A stretch of 64,000 nucleotides of DNA from Pseudoalteromonas arabiensis (lineage in GTDB: Bacteria; Pseudomonadota; Gammaproteobacteria; Enterobacterales; Alteromonadaceae), in assembly GCF_001550155.1 (NCBI RefSeq), contig NZ_LRUF01000024.1, positions 348,648 through 412,647 on the forward strand, given 5' to 3'. Each line of letters begins with the position of its first letter. The first letter of the stretch is position 1. Position numbers and translations under genes: made by a program. The notes under the pieces were generated by a model. It saw only the letters and a program-made list of their open reading frames with translations, was not told the origin of the DNA and ran no database searches. Below, piece after piece: positions 35,940-43,597 of this stretch.

Positions 35940-37760
35940 TTAGTTCGATGTGAAGCTCACTGGACGGCGCTCTTTACGTGGGCCGCCACGTTTTTCACCA
36001 CGATCTTTGTCTTTGAAGCTGCGCTTTTTGTCGCCACGATCACCGCTTGGGCGTTCAGAGCGAGGAGCCGCAGGACCTTGGTCTTGTGTTAGCGTCATAT
36101 TCATAGGACGTTTACAGATAAATACCTTTTGGAAGTGATCAAGCACATCTTTTGGCATGTTCTGTGGTAATTGCACAGTACTGTGACTGTCGTGTAAGCG
36201 GATATCACCAATGAACTTACTTGAAATATCAGCTTCGTTAGCAATCGCGCCTACAATGTTCTTAACTTGTACACCGTGCTCACGACCGACTTCGATACGG
36301 TAAGTGTCCATAGGACCCATACTACGGCTGTTGCGTTCACGCGGCTCACGAGGTTTACGCTCACGTCCAGCACGGTCGCCACGATCACCACGTTCGTTAC
36401 GACGACGATCGCTACGTTCGCTACGCTCACCACGCGGTTGAACTTTAACTTCTTCAACTTTGATCGGTGATTGTTGCTGTGCCAAACAAAGTAGCGCACC
36501 AGCTAAATCTTCAAAGCTTAGTTCAAGCTTTTCAGCCATGTTAGCGGCCACTTGATTAAAGAAGGTGATATCTTTGTTTTCAAGTGCAATAGTGAGTTTA
36601 TCTTGAAGCGCTTTAATACGCTTCTCTTCAACTACTTTTGCTGTTGGTAAATCAACTTGTGCGATTTCTGACTTCGTATGGCGAATGATATTTTTAAGTA
36701 AATAACGCTCGTTATGTTTTACGAAAAGAATCGCTTTACCTGTACGACCCGCACGACCAGTACGCCCAATACGGTGAACGTAGGCTTCTGAGTCTTGTGG
36801 AATATCATAGTTGATTACTAAGCTTAAACGGTCTACATCAAGACCACGTGCAGCAACGTCTGTTGCAATAACGATATCAACTAGGCCGTTTTTCAAACGG
36901 TCTACTGTGCGCTCACGTGCTTGTTGGTTCATGTCACCATTAAGTGGTGCCGCAGAGAAACCTTCGCGCTCAAGTAATTCAGCTAACTGTACAGTGTCGT
37001 TACGTGTACGTACGAAAACAATTGCACCATCGTATTGTTCAGCTTCTAAAAAGCGAACGATAGCTTTGTTTTTATGTACATGTGCATTCCAAAATACTTG
37101 CTCAACAGTAGATACAGTTGAGTTACGAGCAGAGATATGAACTTGCTCAGGCTCATTCATGTATTTGCTACTGATATTTTGGATTTGCTTAGGCATGGTC
37201 GCAGAGAAAAGGCATGTTTGCTTTTCACGCGGTGTTTTTTCCATGATGCTTTCAACATCATCGATAAAGCCCATGCGTAACATTTCGTCTGCTTCATCAA
37301 GAACAAGCGCTTGTAAGCTCTCAAACTTGATGGTACCACGGTTAATGTGGTCGATTAAGCGACCTGGCGTTGCAACAATAATTTGCGCGCCACGACGAAG
37401 TGCACTTAATTGGATGCTGTAGCTTTGGCCGCCATATAGGGCTAAAACTTCAACTCCACGAGTATGCTTAGCATATTGTTCGAATGCCTCAGCTACTTGG
37501 ATCGCAAGTTCACGCGTAGGCGTTAAAACAAGGATCTGTGGCTGTTTTACAGACGGGTCAATATTATTTAGTAACGGCAGTGCAAATGCTGCTGTTTTAC
37601 CTGTACCCGTTTGCGCTAGTCCCAGTACGTCCTTTCTTTCTAGCAATAACGGTATACATTGAGCTTGGATTTCAGATGGAGTCTTGTAACCCAACTCTTC
37701 AACTGCTTTAAGGATTGCAGGAGAAAGATTTAGAGATTCAAACGTGACTGGTTCTGACAT
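35940..37760 (-). CDS. deaD: DEAD-box RNA helicase, DeaD/CsdA type
   Basis: 606 residues. Helicase motifs in order: Q-motif region SEIQAQCIP, motif I AQTGTGKT, PTRELA, motif II VLDEADEM, SAT, then VRTRND, ATDVAARGLDVDR and HRIGRTGRAGR. The C-terminus has a basic RG/ER-rich linker (about 430-475), a DbpA-like RNA-binding domain with YRIEVGREHGVQVKNIVGAIANEADI, and a lysine/arginine tail. This layout is that of DeaD/CsdA, which helps ribosome assembly and mRNA unwinding in the cold. Single gene. Confidence 0.94.
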   Translation of the reverse strand: MSEPVTFESLNLSPAILKAVEELGYKTPSEIQAQCIPLLLERKDVLGLAQTGTGKTAAFALPLLNNIDPSVKQPQILVLTPTRELAIQVAEAFEQYAKHTRGVEVLALYGGQSYSIQLSALRRGAQIIVATPGRLIDHINRGTIKFESLQALVLDEADEMLRMGFIDDVESIMEKTPREKQTCLFSATMPKQIQNISSKYMNEPEQVHISARNSTVSTVEQVFWNAHVHKNKAIVRFLEAEQYDGAIVFVRTRNDTVQLAELLEREGFSAAPLNGDMNQQARERTVDRLKNGLVDIVIATDVAARGLDVDRLSLVINYDIPQDSEAYVHRIGRTGRAGRTGKAILFVKHNERYLLKNIIRHTKSEIAQVDLPTAKVVEEKRIKALQDKLTIALENKDITFFNQVAANMAEKLELSFEDLAGALLCLAQQQSPIKVEEVKVQPRGERSERSDRRRNERGDRGDRAGRERKPREPRERNSRSMGPMDTYRIEVGREHGVQVKNIVGAIANEADISSKFIGDIRLHDSHSTVQLPQNMPKDVLDHFQKVFICKRPMNMTLTQDQGPAAPRSERPSGDRGDKKRSFKDKDRGEKRGGPRKERRPVSFTSN

Positions 37761-37907
37761 TAATACGCCTCAACGAATTTAAAGAGGCGCGCATTGTATA
37801 GGAAATACAAGGCAATTGCTTGTATAAATTACAACTAATTTGTATGTGGTTGATGTTGGTCATAATTTAATCAGTCCAAAAGTGCCAAAATCAACCATGT
37901 TTACAAT

Positions 37908-38171
37908 TTATTGATATAACCCTAAATTTTCTTTTGCGTATGCCTCAAATTCAGTGAAGCCACCAATGTGGGCTTGGTCAATAAAAATCTGTGGTACGGT
38001 TGGGCAGGGTTTGCCTGCAGACTGCTCTAAATCAGCTTTACTGATACCTTCTTTGATAATGTCGATGTAACGGTATTTAAAATCGTCACGCTCATTTGCT
38101 AGTTTCTCAGCAACGTCTTTAGCACGAACGCAAAAAGGGCAGCCTTCACGGCCAAAAATTACAGTTAACAT
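37908..38171 (-). CDS. grxA: Glutaredoxin 1
   Basis: 87 residues, close to E. coli Grx1 throughout (RAKDVAEKLANERDDFKYRYIDI; AGKPCPTVPQIFIDQAHIGGFTEF). The active site is CPFC (Cys11, Cys14) in place of the usual CPYC. It uses glutathione to reduce protein disulfides, including ribonucleotide reductase. The cis-proline TVP and the GG pair of the glutathione site are present. An additional cysteine lies in the KPCPTVP stretch just before the cis-proline. Confidence 0.93.
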   Translation of the reverse strand: MLTVIFGREGCPFCVRAKDVAEKLANERDDFKYRYIDIIKEGISKADLEQSAGKPCPTVPQIFIDQAHIGGFTEFEAYAKENLGLYQ

Positions 38172-38281
38172 ATCGCTCTCCTCGATGTGAATGTGTTTAT
38201 CATCTTAACGGATTAAATGAATAAAAACAGTGCATAAAATCGATTGTACTGTTCTGTTTTTTCTCTTTATGAATAATTTAA

Positions 38282-38800
38282 CTACTCAAGTGTTCGCAAG
38301 CGTAAGCCTAGTTCAGTTGAGTAACCCATAGAACGTGCTGTAATGGTCAGTTGCTCATCAATCACATAATAGGTGGGGTAAGCAGACACTTTATAATCTT
38401 TACCTGTGTTTCGACTGCCCAATAGTACCGGCATGGTTAACTGTAATGAGTCAGTAAACTGTTTTATTTCATCAATATTTTGATAATCAAGAGCGATCGC
38501 AATCGCATTTAGCTTACCTTGTTGATGGGCTGTTTCTAAATTTGGCATGCTGTAGCGACAAATTGAACACCAAGGGGCAAAAAAGTACACCACGGTTTGT
38601 TTACCTTGTAACTGTGCAATACTGACGCGCTGATTTGGGTCTTCGAGTGTGGCTAAATTAAAATAAGGTGCGGGCGTTTTATCTGTTGAGAGTAAGTTAC
38701 GTTGCTGAAATGTCGTTACAGCATAAAAAACCACAACTATCAACACGGCAGTTTTTATCACACTGAAAAATTTTTTTAAAAAAGTAGGATTTTTTTTCAT
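38282..38800 (-). CDS. Membrane-anchored thioredoxin-like (TlpA/redoxin) protein
   Basis: 172 residues from the ATG at 38800, which sits five bases after AAGG; a GTG two codons earlier is less likely. A transmembrane anchor spans about 14-31. A periplasmic thioredoxin fold follows, with APWCSICRYSM (Cys78, Cys81) and the cis-proline loop SAYPTYYVID. It resembles the DsbE/TlpA or ScsD-like family of periplasmic reductases. A redox partner cannot be named from this context; grxA lies downstream but about 110 bases away. Confidence 0.83.
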   Translation of the reverse strand: MKKNPTFLKKFFSVIKTAVLIVVVFYAVTTFQQRNLLSTDKTPAPYFNLATLEDPNQRVSIAQLQGKQTVVYFFAPWCSICRYSMPNLETAHQQGKLNAIAIALDYQNIDEIKQFTDSLQLTMPVLLGSRNTGKDYKVSAYPTYYVIDEQLTITARSMGYSTELGLRLRTLE

Positions 38801-38908
38801 TCTCACCTTGTACGTGCTTAGCCTTTTAAAATCAACCTATTCGGACCAGTTTTAGGCTTTTTGAATTTCACTTTTTAGAAAAAACCCCCATTTTTTTTAC
38901 TAAAAAAT

Positions 38909-38936
38909 CTTGAAAAGAATTTACCCGCCCATAAAT
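38909..38936 (+). promoter_or_regulatory. Sigma32 (heat-shock) promoter of ibpA
   Basis: CTTGAAA (38909-38915), a 12-base spacer, and CCCATAAAT (38928-38936) match the RpoH consensus CTTGAAA / CCCATnT. It lies about 130 bases before the ibpA start. Confidence 0.82.
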
Positions 38937-38944
38937 AGTTTAGT

Positions 38945-39069
38945 GAGGACGCCTGATGGGTCCCAAACCAACTAAAGTAATTGAAATTTATAATGTTAAT
39001 TTAACTTTGTTAGCGTTTGTTCAAACGAAGAACACTAACAAAATATCGCTTAAATATGAGGATATAATT
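38945..39069 (+). promoter_or_regulatory. Structured 5' leader of ibpA (candidate RNA thermometer)
   Basis: A long leader separates the heat-shock promoter from the start. It holds a nested hairpin: outer stem TTTGTTAG (39006-39013) with CTAACAAA (39035-39042), inner CGTTT/AAACG. ATATC (39043-39047) can pair with GATAT (39061-39065), which overlaps the GAGGA ribosome site. E. coli ibpA is controlled by a ROSE-type thermometer; similarity here is structural only and unproven. Confidence 0.45.
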
Positions 39070-39516
39070 ATGCGTACAGTAGACTTATCACCACTTTATC
39101 GTTCATTCATCGGCTTCGATCATTTAGCATCATTAATGGATGCGGCAGCACGTACCGACAAGCAGCCAAGTTTTCCTCCGTATAACATCGAAGCACTCGA
39201 TAAAGACAAATATCGTATCACTATGGCTGTAGCCGGTTTTAGTGACAGTGAATTGACTATTGAGTCAGAAAACAACACCTTAAAAGTCAGCGGTACTAAA
39301 GCTGATAAAGAAGATAATGCAGAGCGTAAATTCATTCATCAAGGCATAGCAGAGCGCAACTTTGAGCGTAAATTCCAATTAGGTGACCACGTCAAAGTGC
39401 TTGGTGCAGATCTTGAAAATGGTTTACTTAGTATCGATTTACAACGTGAAATCCCTGAAGCTTTAAAACCACGTAAAATTGAAATCGGTAATGGTAACTT
39501 ACTCGAAAATAAGTAA
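39070..39516 (+). CDS. ibpA: Small heat shock protein IbpA (Hsp20 family)
   Basis: 148 residues from the ATG at 39070, which gives the conserved N-terminus MRTVDLSPLYRSFIGFD and has GAGGA upstream. An in-frame ATG at 38956 would add 38 residues unlike the family, although it also has a GAGGA site. The alpha-crystallin domain covers about 35-125, with YRITMAVAGFSDSELTIE, GIAERNFERKFQL and the ending EALKPRKIEIG. The protein holds unfolding proteins in a refoldable state. It is controlled by sigma32 and followed by a terminator. Confidence 0.95.
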   Translation: MRTVDLSPLYRSFIGFDHLASLMDAAARTDKQPSFPPYNIEALDKDKYRITMAVAGFSDSELTIESENNTLKVSGTKADKEDNAERKFIHQGIAERNFERKFQLGDHVKVLGADLENGLLSIDLQREIPEALKPRKIEIGNGNLLENK

Positions 39517-39548
39517 TACCGACCAGCATTGTTCCCTGAATTAGTTTT

Positions 39549-39576
39549 GCCGCCTCAATTGAGGCGGCTTTTTTTG
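39549..39576. terminator. Terminator after ibpA
   Basis: A 20-base perfect palindrome (GCCGCCTCAA / TTGAGGCGGC) followed by a T-run. It sits between the convergent ibpA and photolyase genes. Confidence 0.9.
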
Positions 39577-41127
39577 TTACAGTTTTTCTAAATTATCTAA
39601 GCACCACTTGGCACGTTTTAACGTTGCTTGCTTAAGTGACTCATCTTGTTTATACCAATTGTTGTAAATCATTCCAATACGTGGGTTTTGCGATAGCTGT
39701 TGTTCGTGCTCTAACATAAAGTGCCAATATAAACTGTTAAACGGACATGCGTCATCAGTTTCTTTTTCTTTAACGTTGTAGCTACAATGCTTGCAGTAAT
39801 CACTCATTTTATTGATGTAATTACCACTGGCGGCATAGGGTTTAGTTGCTATTAACCCTCCATCTGCGAACTGACTCATGCCACGCGTGTTCGGCATTTC
39901 TACCCATTCGATAGCATCGATATAGATACCTAAATACCAAGCATCAACTTCATTTGGATCAATAGCAGTTAACAAGCAGAAGTTACCGGTGATCATTAAG
40001 CGTTGAATGTGGTGTGCATAGGCCGTTTGCAAACTTTGTGTAATGGCATGGTGCATACAATTCATGTTCGTTTTGCCGTGCCAAAAATAGTCGGGTAGGG
40101 TACGTTCAGCATTCAAGGTATTTTTACTCGCATAATCAGGCATATTTTGCCAATAAATACCGCGAACATATTCACGCCAACCAAGGATCTGCCTAATAAA
40201 ACCCTCTACTTGTGCAATGTCGATGTGCTGTTTCTTAAAGCTACTTAATACTTGCTCAATGACCTGCATCGGGTGCAGCATTTTGGTATTAAGCGCGAAT
40301 GATAAGCGACTATGATACAAAGACCATTGATAGTCTGATTGACATGTCATGGCGTCTTGAAACTGGCCAAAGTGAACAAGTAAGTGTTTACAGAAAAAGT
40401 CGAGTAATTGTTTTGCTTCCGAGCGCGTAGTTGGCCAGATTAAGGTTTCGTTACACTCTCCAAAAGTATTTATTTTATGTTTTTCTATACGCTTTAGAAT
40501 ATCACTCACATCATGGCTAAAGCACAAAGGTTCAGAGATATTTTTAAGATCGCTTTGTTTTAACTTATTTCTGTTTTGCTGATCAAAATTCCATTGCCCA
40601 TCAAGCGGTTCATTATTCTTATCCATTAAAATATTAAAGCGCTTACGCATGGCTCGATAGAAAAACTCCATTTTTACATGTTTATCTTTTTTGAAATATT
40701 GAGGTATTTCATTAAACGGTAGCAAAAAGTGTTCTGTATCGTACGCATTTACCTTAAGTGAGGTTTGTTTTGTATAATCGAGTAGTTGCTGTTTAAGTCG
40801 ATATTCATCAGGAAATTGATACTCAATAGTTTGGCAATGGTATTGTTTAGCTAAATTTGTCAAAAGGGTAGCTAGCGAAGAACTGCCAGAGGTTTCATTA
40901 AGGGTAAGATGCAGTACATTAAATCCTGCTTTTTTTAATGCACATGCAAAATTTTCCATAGCAGCAAAAAAAGCGGCAATCTTTTGTAGGTGATGTTTTA
41001 CATAGTCGGTTTCTTGTTTTAGTTCGGCCAATACATACAACACATCTTGCTGATCGTCTTCTTTAAACCAACTATGACTGGCGTTAAGTTGGTCGCCAAA
41101 AATAAACCGTAAAGTTGAGTATTGCAC
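39577..41127 (-). CDS. FeS-type bacterial cryptochrome/photolyase (PhrB/CryB-like)
   Basis: 516 residues from a GTG start. The N-terminal domain begins LRFIFGDQLNASHSWF, typical of the photolyase-related FeS-BCP group. The FAD-binding helical region includes GWREYVRGIYW and TAIDPNEVDAWYLGIYIDAIEWVEMPNTRGMSQFADGG. Cysteines for a 4Fe-4S cluster are visible: one in TNMNCMHHAI and three in the C-terminal CKHC...ACPFN region. Members of this group repair (6-4) photoproducts or act as light sensors. Single gene, convergent with ibpA. Confidence 0.9.
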   Translation of the reverse strand: MQYSTLRFIFGDQLNASHSWFKEDDQQDVLYVLAELKQETDYVKHHLQKIAAFFAAMENFACALKKAGFNVLHLTLNETSGSSSLATLLTNLAKQYHCQTIEYQFPDEYRLKQQLLDYTKQTSLKVNAYDTEHFLLPFNEIPQYFKKDKHVKMEFFYRAMRKRFNILMDKNNEPLDGQWNFDQQNRNKLKQSDLKNISEPLCFSHDVSDILKRIEKHKINTFGECNETLIWPTTRSEAKQLLDFFCKHLLVHFGQFQDAMTCQSDYQWSLYHSRLSFALNTKMLHPMQVIEQVLSSFKKQHIDIAQVEGFIRQILGWREYVRGIYWQNMPDYASKNTLNAERTLPDYFWHGKTNMNCMHHAITQSLQTAYAHHIQRLMITGNFCLLTAIDPNEVDAWYLGIYIDAIEWVEMPNTRGMSQFADGGLIATKPYAASGNYINKMSDYCKHCSYNVKEKETDDACPFNSLYWHFMLEHEQQLSQNPRIGMIYNNWYKQDESLKQATLKRAKWCLDNLEKL

Positions 41128-41244
41128 TATAGTAAACCTAATTGACTTGTGACTAAATAAATCGATACGAAGTAAATGCAGATATAGATCGTGAAATTAA
41201 TTAGTGTGTTAATATAAGGAACTAAACTCTAAAAGGGTGATGGC

Positions 41245-42018
41245 ATGCAAATTCAGTTTAAAACAGTGATATTTTTGAGTTGTGCGTATTTAATGTTTAC
41301 GAATGTAGTAAACGCGGCGGTTTACCAGTGTGAAAAAAACGGCGTGGTTGAGTTTAGCCAGCAACCATGTGGAAAGGACGCTAGATTAGTAATCATTCAA
41401 GAGCAAAATCCGCATGTTTCTAATCTATTTGAATCAGCACCTGTAAAGCCTGATTCTGGTGTAGATAGCTATATCCGAGTAAAGCAAATTGATGCCGAAA
41501 TTCAACAGCACCACAACAAAATAGACACTTTAACCCAACGCTTAGATAATGATATTGCCAGCTTAAGTAAACAAGCTGACACACAATTGAATAATGTAGT
41601 GGGGAATAAAAAAGTAGCTGCAATTGCAAAACAAATGACTGCTACATCTCAGCGCTACAAATTACTTATCGATAATGAACAACGAGGTATCGATAGACTA
41701 AATACTGAAAAAGCGACGCTTTTAGCGCAAAGTGATCAAACTGTAGATACAGAGGTTGATAGTTTTATTCGAACACAGCAAATAAAACGAGAAATCACTG
41801 AGCATCAAAATAAGATTGACACACTCTATGCACAGCTAAATAGTCAACTGAGTCAACTTGAACAACAAACCCGTCCCCGTGCTTTAAATTTGACAGATGT
41901 GAGTGCAGACGAAGCATTGTCTGAGAAAATGAGCGCTGTAACGAGTCAATTTGATACTCTAATTGCGGTTGAGCAACGCCAGATTGATAGGCTAAACACT
42001 GAATTAGGGCAATTATGA
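41245..42018 (+). CDS. DUF4124 domain protein with two coiled-coil repeats
   Basis: 257 residues with a signal peptide (about 1-24). A short DUF4124-like segment with two cysteines (VYQCEKNGVVEFSQQPCG) follows. The rest is two copies of a roughly 90-residue helical unit: each starts D-S-(Y/F)-I-R-x-x-Q-I, has HxNKIDTL near its start and ends EQRxIDRLNTE. These should form coiled coils in the periplasm. DUF4124 is frequent in proteobacterial envelope proteins of unknown function. The 3' end overlaps the convergent gene by 6 bases. Confidence 0.75.
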   Translation: MQIQFKTVIFLSCAYLMFTNVVNAAVYQCEKNGVVEFSQQPCGKDARLVIIQEQNPHVSNLFESAPVKPDSGVDSYIRVKQIDAEIQQHHNKIDTLTQRLDNDIASLSKQADTQLNNVVGNKKVAAIAKQMTATSQRYKLLIDNEQRGIDRLNTEKATLLAQSDQTVDTEVDSFIRTQQIKREITEHQNKIDTLYAQLNSQLSQLEQQTRPRALNLTDVSADEALSEKMSAVTSQFDTLIAVEQRQIDRLNTELGQL

Positions 42019-42474
42019 ACTTAGCTGTGTTGCTTGCCTTTGCGCTAAAGACACAACATTACTATATGAAAAAAGATAGCTTTTAACGATATTCTTAAAT
42101 ATTAATATTGCTTGTAACCATGCCTGACTTAGGTGACTATTCAATTTAATTGATTGTTTTTGAAGGGTGTCCCAAAAAGCATCACAAAGTAAGTCAATGT
42201 CAGTACAATTAACGTTTAAAAAGCTGAGATTGTTTGCCATATAGTGAATAAATGGGATCACAAGGGGTAAATCATCTAAATGATTTATTACCTTATTAAG
42301 TGCACAATATAAAATGTAGCTTTGCTGATTAATGCTTTCTTGACTTGGAATTGTCATTTGCAGCGGCTTTTCACTCATTAACGAATGAAATGTCTTTGTA
42401 AATTGATGAAAATCCGGTTTTATCAGCTCAACATTTTGTTGTAAAAGCTTTTTTTGAAAAATAGATAGACTCAT
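42013..42474 (-). CDS. Globin-fold protein lacking the haem-ligating histidine
   Basis: 153 residues. By eye it aligns almost without gaps to bacterial haemoglobins: SQESINQQ against the E-helix RQESLEQP, DDLPLVIP against ENLPAILP, and the G/H-helix pattern DLLCDAFWDTL...AWLQAILIFKNIV. The E7 glutamine is kept (Gln50). In that alignment the proximal F8 histidine becomes Leu83, and the CD1 phenylalanine is also missing; His77 lies six residues upstream. It may therefore be a non-haem globin sensor or a relic, or it may bind haem differently. Single gene; no clear partner. Confidence 0.55.
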   Translation of the reverse strand: MSLSIFQKKLLQQNVELIKPDFHQFTKTFHSLMSEKPLQMTIPSQESINQQSYILYCALNKVINHLDDLPLVIPFIHYMANNLSFLNVNCTDIDLLCDAFWDTLQKQSIKLNSHLSQAWLQAILIFKNIVKSYLFSYSNVVSLAQRQATQLSS

Positions 42475-42618
42475 TAATTATCGCTTAATAGCACTCGCTA
42501 TAGTTTTTCTTATTATAATACCAACTATAGACCACTTTTCTCGAAAATAGGAAATTAATGACAGGGCTGTCATAATGTTTTTATCTACAAAATAGTCTAA
42601 CTAATTCACCCAATGAGG

Positions 42619-42647
42619 TTGCTAATTGAGCGCTACGGGCTTATAAT
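42619..42647 (+). promoter_or_regulatory. Sigma70 promoter of the tRNA-fMet/rimP operon
   Basis: TTGCTA (42619-42624), a 17-base spacer and a consensus TATAAT (42642-42647). It precedes the tRNA by about 70 bases. Confidence 0.8.
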
Positions 42648-42717
42648 AGCCGCCATTGATTTGAGGTGCTTGTCACTCAAACTGCGATATTTAGCAATTA
42701 GCTTTAATATCCATTGG

Positions 42718-42794
<77 letters not shown>

Positions 42795-42856
42795 ACTCAG
42801 TGTTTACACAGTAATGTGATAAACATACACAGTAAGTTAGCTTACTGTATTGAAGT

Positions 42857-42882
42857 CGCGCATTCTGGGTAATGCGCGTTTT
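42857..42882 (+). terminator. Terminator downstream of tRNA-fMet
   Basis: An 8-bp stem CGCGCATT / AATGCGCG with a 6-base loop and TTTT tail. Confidence 0.7.
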
Positions 42883-43063
42883 GCGTTTAGGCTATCTAGT
42901 TTAATTTAGTCAGATAAATGACTCGCAACCAAGCTTGGCCTTAGGCCACACAGTTTTATGCTTTAGGTGTGACGCCCCGCTTGGTTCGGGGCGTTGTTGT
43001 ATCTGGTCTAGCATGATTTACTTAATACCCCAGTGGTATAAATCATTATTAAACTCAGTATTC

Positions 43064-43084
43064 AGGGCTATATGCCCTTTTTTT
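43064..43084 (+). terminator. Short terminator/attenuator before rimP
   Basis: A 5-bp stem AGGGC / GCCCT with a TATAT loop and a run of seven Ts, ending nine bases before the GGAGG of rimP. The stem is short, so termination efficiency is uncertain. Confidence 0.5.
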
Positions 43085-43103
43085 GTTTGTATGGAGGATT
43101 TTC

Positions 43104-43559
43104 GTGACAAAACTTGAGCAAGATTTAGTAACCATGCTCTCACCAGCCGTAGAAATGTTAGGTTTTGAGTTACATGGTCTTGAGTTTGTGCAAGCTGGTC
43201 GCCACTCTACATTACGTGTTTACATTGATCACGATGCAGGGATTACGGTTGATAATTGTGCCGATGTAAGTCGTCAAGTTAGCGCGATTTTAGACGTAGA
43301 AGACCCGATTACAAACGAATATGATTTGGAAGTTTCGTCTCCTGGTGTTGATCGTCCATTATTCAAACAAGATCACTACGAGAAGGCGCAAGGAGAAGAG
43401 GTACGCGTGCGTACTAAGCTTCCACAAGATGGTCGCCGTAATTTTAAAGGCGATTTAGTATCAGTTAGCAGTGATATGATCACACTTTCGGCAGATGGCA
43501 CTGAGCATATGATTATGCTAAGTAACATTGAACGTGCGAACATCATCGCAAAGTTTTAA
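43104..43559 (+). CDS. rimP: Ribosome maturation factor RimP
   Basis: 151 residues from the GTG at 43104, supported by GGAGG seven bases upstream; an earlier TTG-type start lies inside the leader terminator. It matches E. coli RimP closely: SPAVEMLGFELHGLEF, NCADVSRQVSAILDVEDPI and LEVSSPGVDRPLF. It assists 30S subunit assembly. First protein gene of rimP-nusA-infB-rbfA-truB-rpsO-pnp. Confidence 0.96.
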   Translation: MTKLEQDLVTMLSPAVEMLGFELHGLEFVQAGRHSTLRVYIDHDAGITVDNCADVSRQVSAILDVEDPITNEYDLEVSSPGVDRPLFKQDHYEKAQGEEVRVRTKLPQDGRRNFKGDLVSVSSDMITLSADGTEHMIMLSNIERANIIAKF

Positions 43560-43597
43560 TTCGAGTGCGAAGGAATAGGGCAAGCGAGGCATAACCC

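Larger units (their letters stand above)
42795..43103 (+). promoter_or_regulatory. Leader between tRNA-fMet and rimP with several hairpins
   Basis: No gene is supported in these 309 bases. They hold stem ACAGTAAG/CTTACTGT (42829-42848), a terminator CGCGCATT/AATGCGCG with TTTT (42857-42882), a GC-rich hairpin ACGCCCCG/CGGGGCGT (42972-42994), and a short terminator AGGGC/GCCCT with seven Ts (43064-43084) just before the rimP ribosome site. In E. coli the corresponding leader is where NusA autoregulates by termination; the same is inferred here. Confidence 0.65.

Noticed and set aside
36251..36499. Open frames on both strands over the DeaD arginine-rich linker
   Set aside because: Compositional shadows of the arginine/glycine-rich linker; no start signals or family resemblance.
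38956..39069. N-terminally extended IbpA from the ATG at 38956
   Set aside because: The extra 38 residues do not resemble Hsp20 N-termini, and the conserved start is at 39070; kept only as a possibility in the leader finding.
42935..43117. 60-codon open frame in the rimP leader
   Set aside because: It runs through the GC-rich hairpin and the terminator, has no ribosome site and overlaps rimP; the leader role explains the sequence better.
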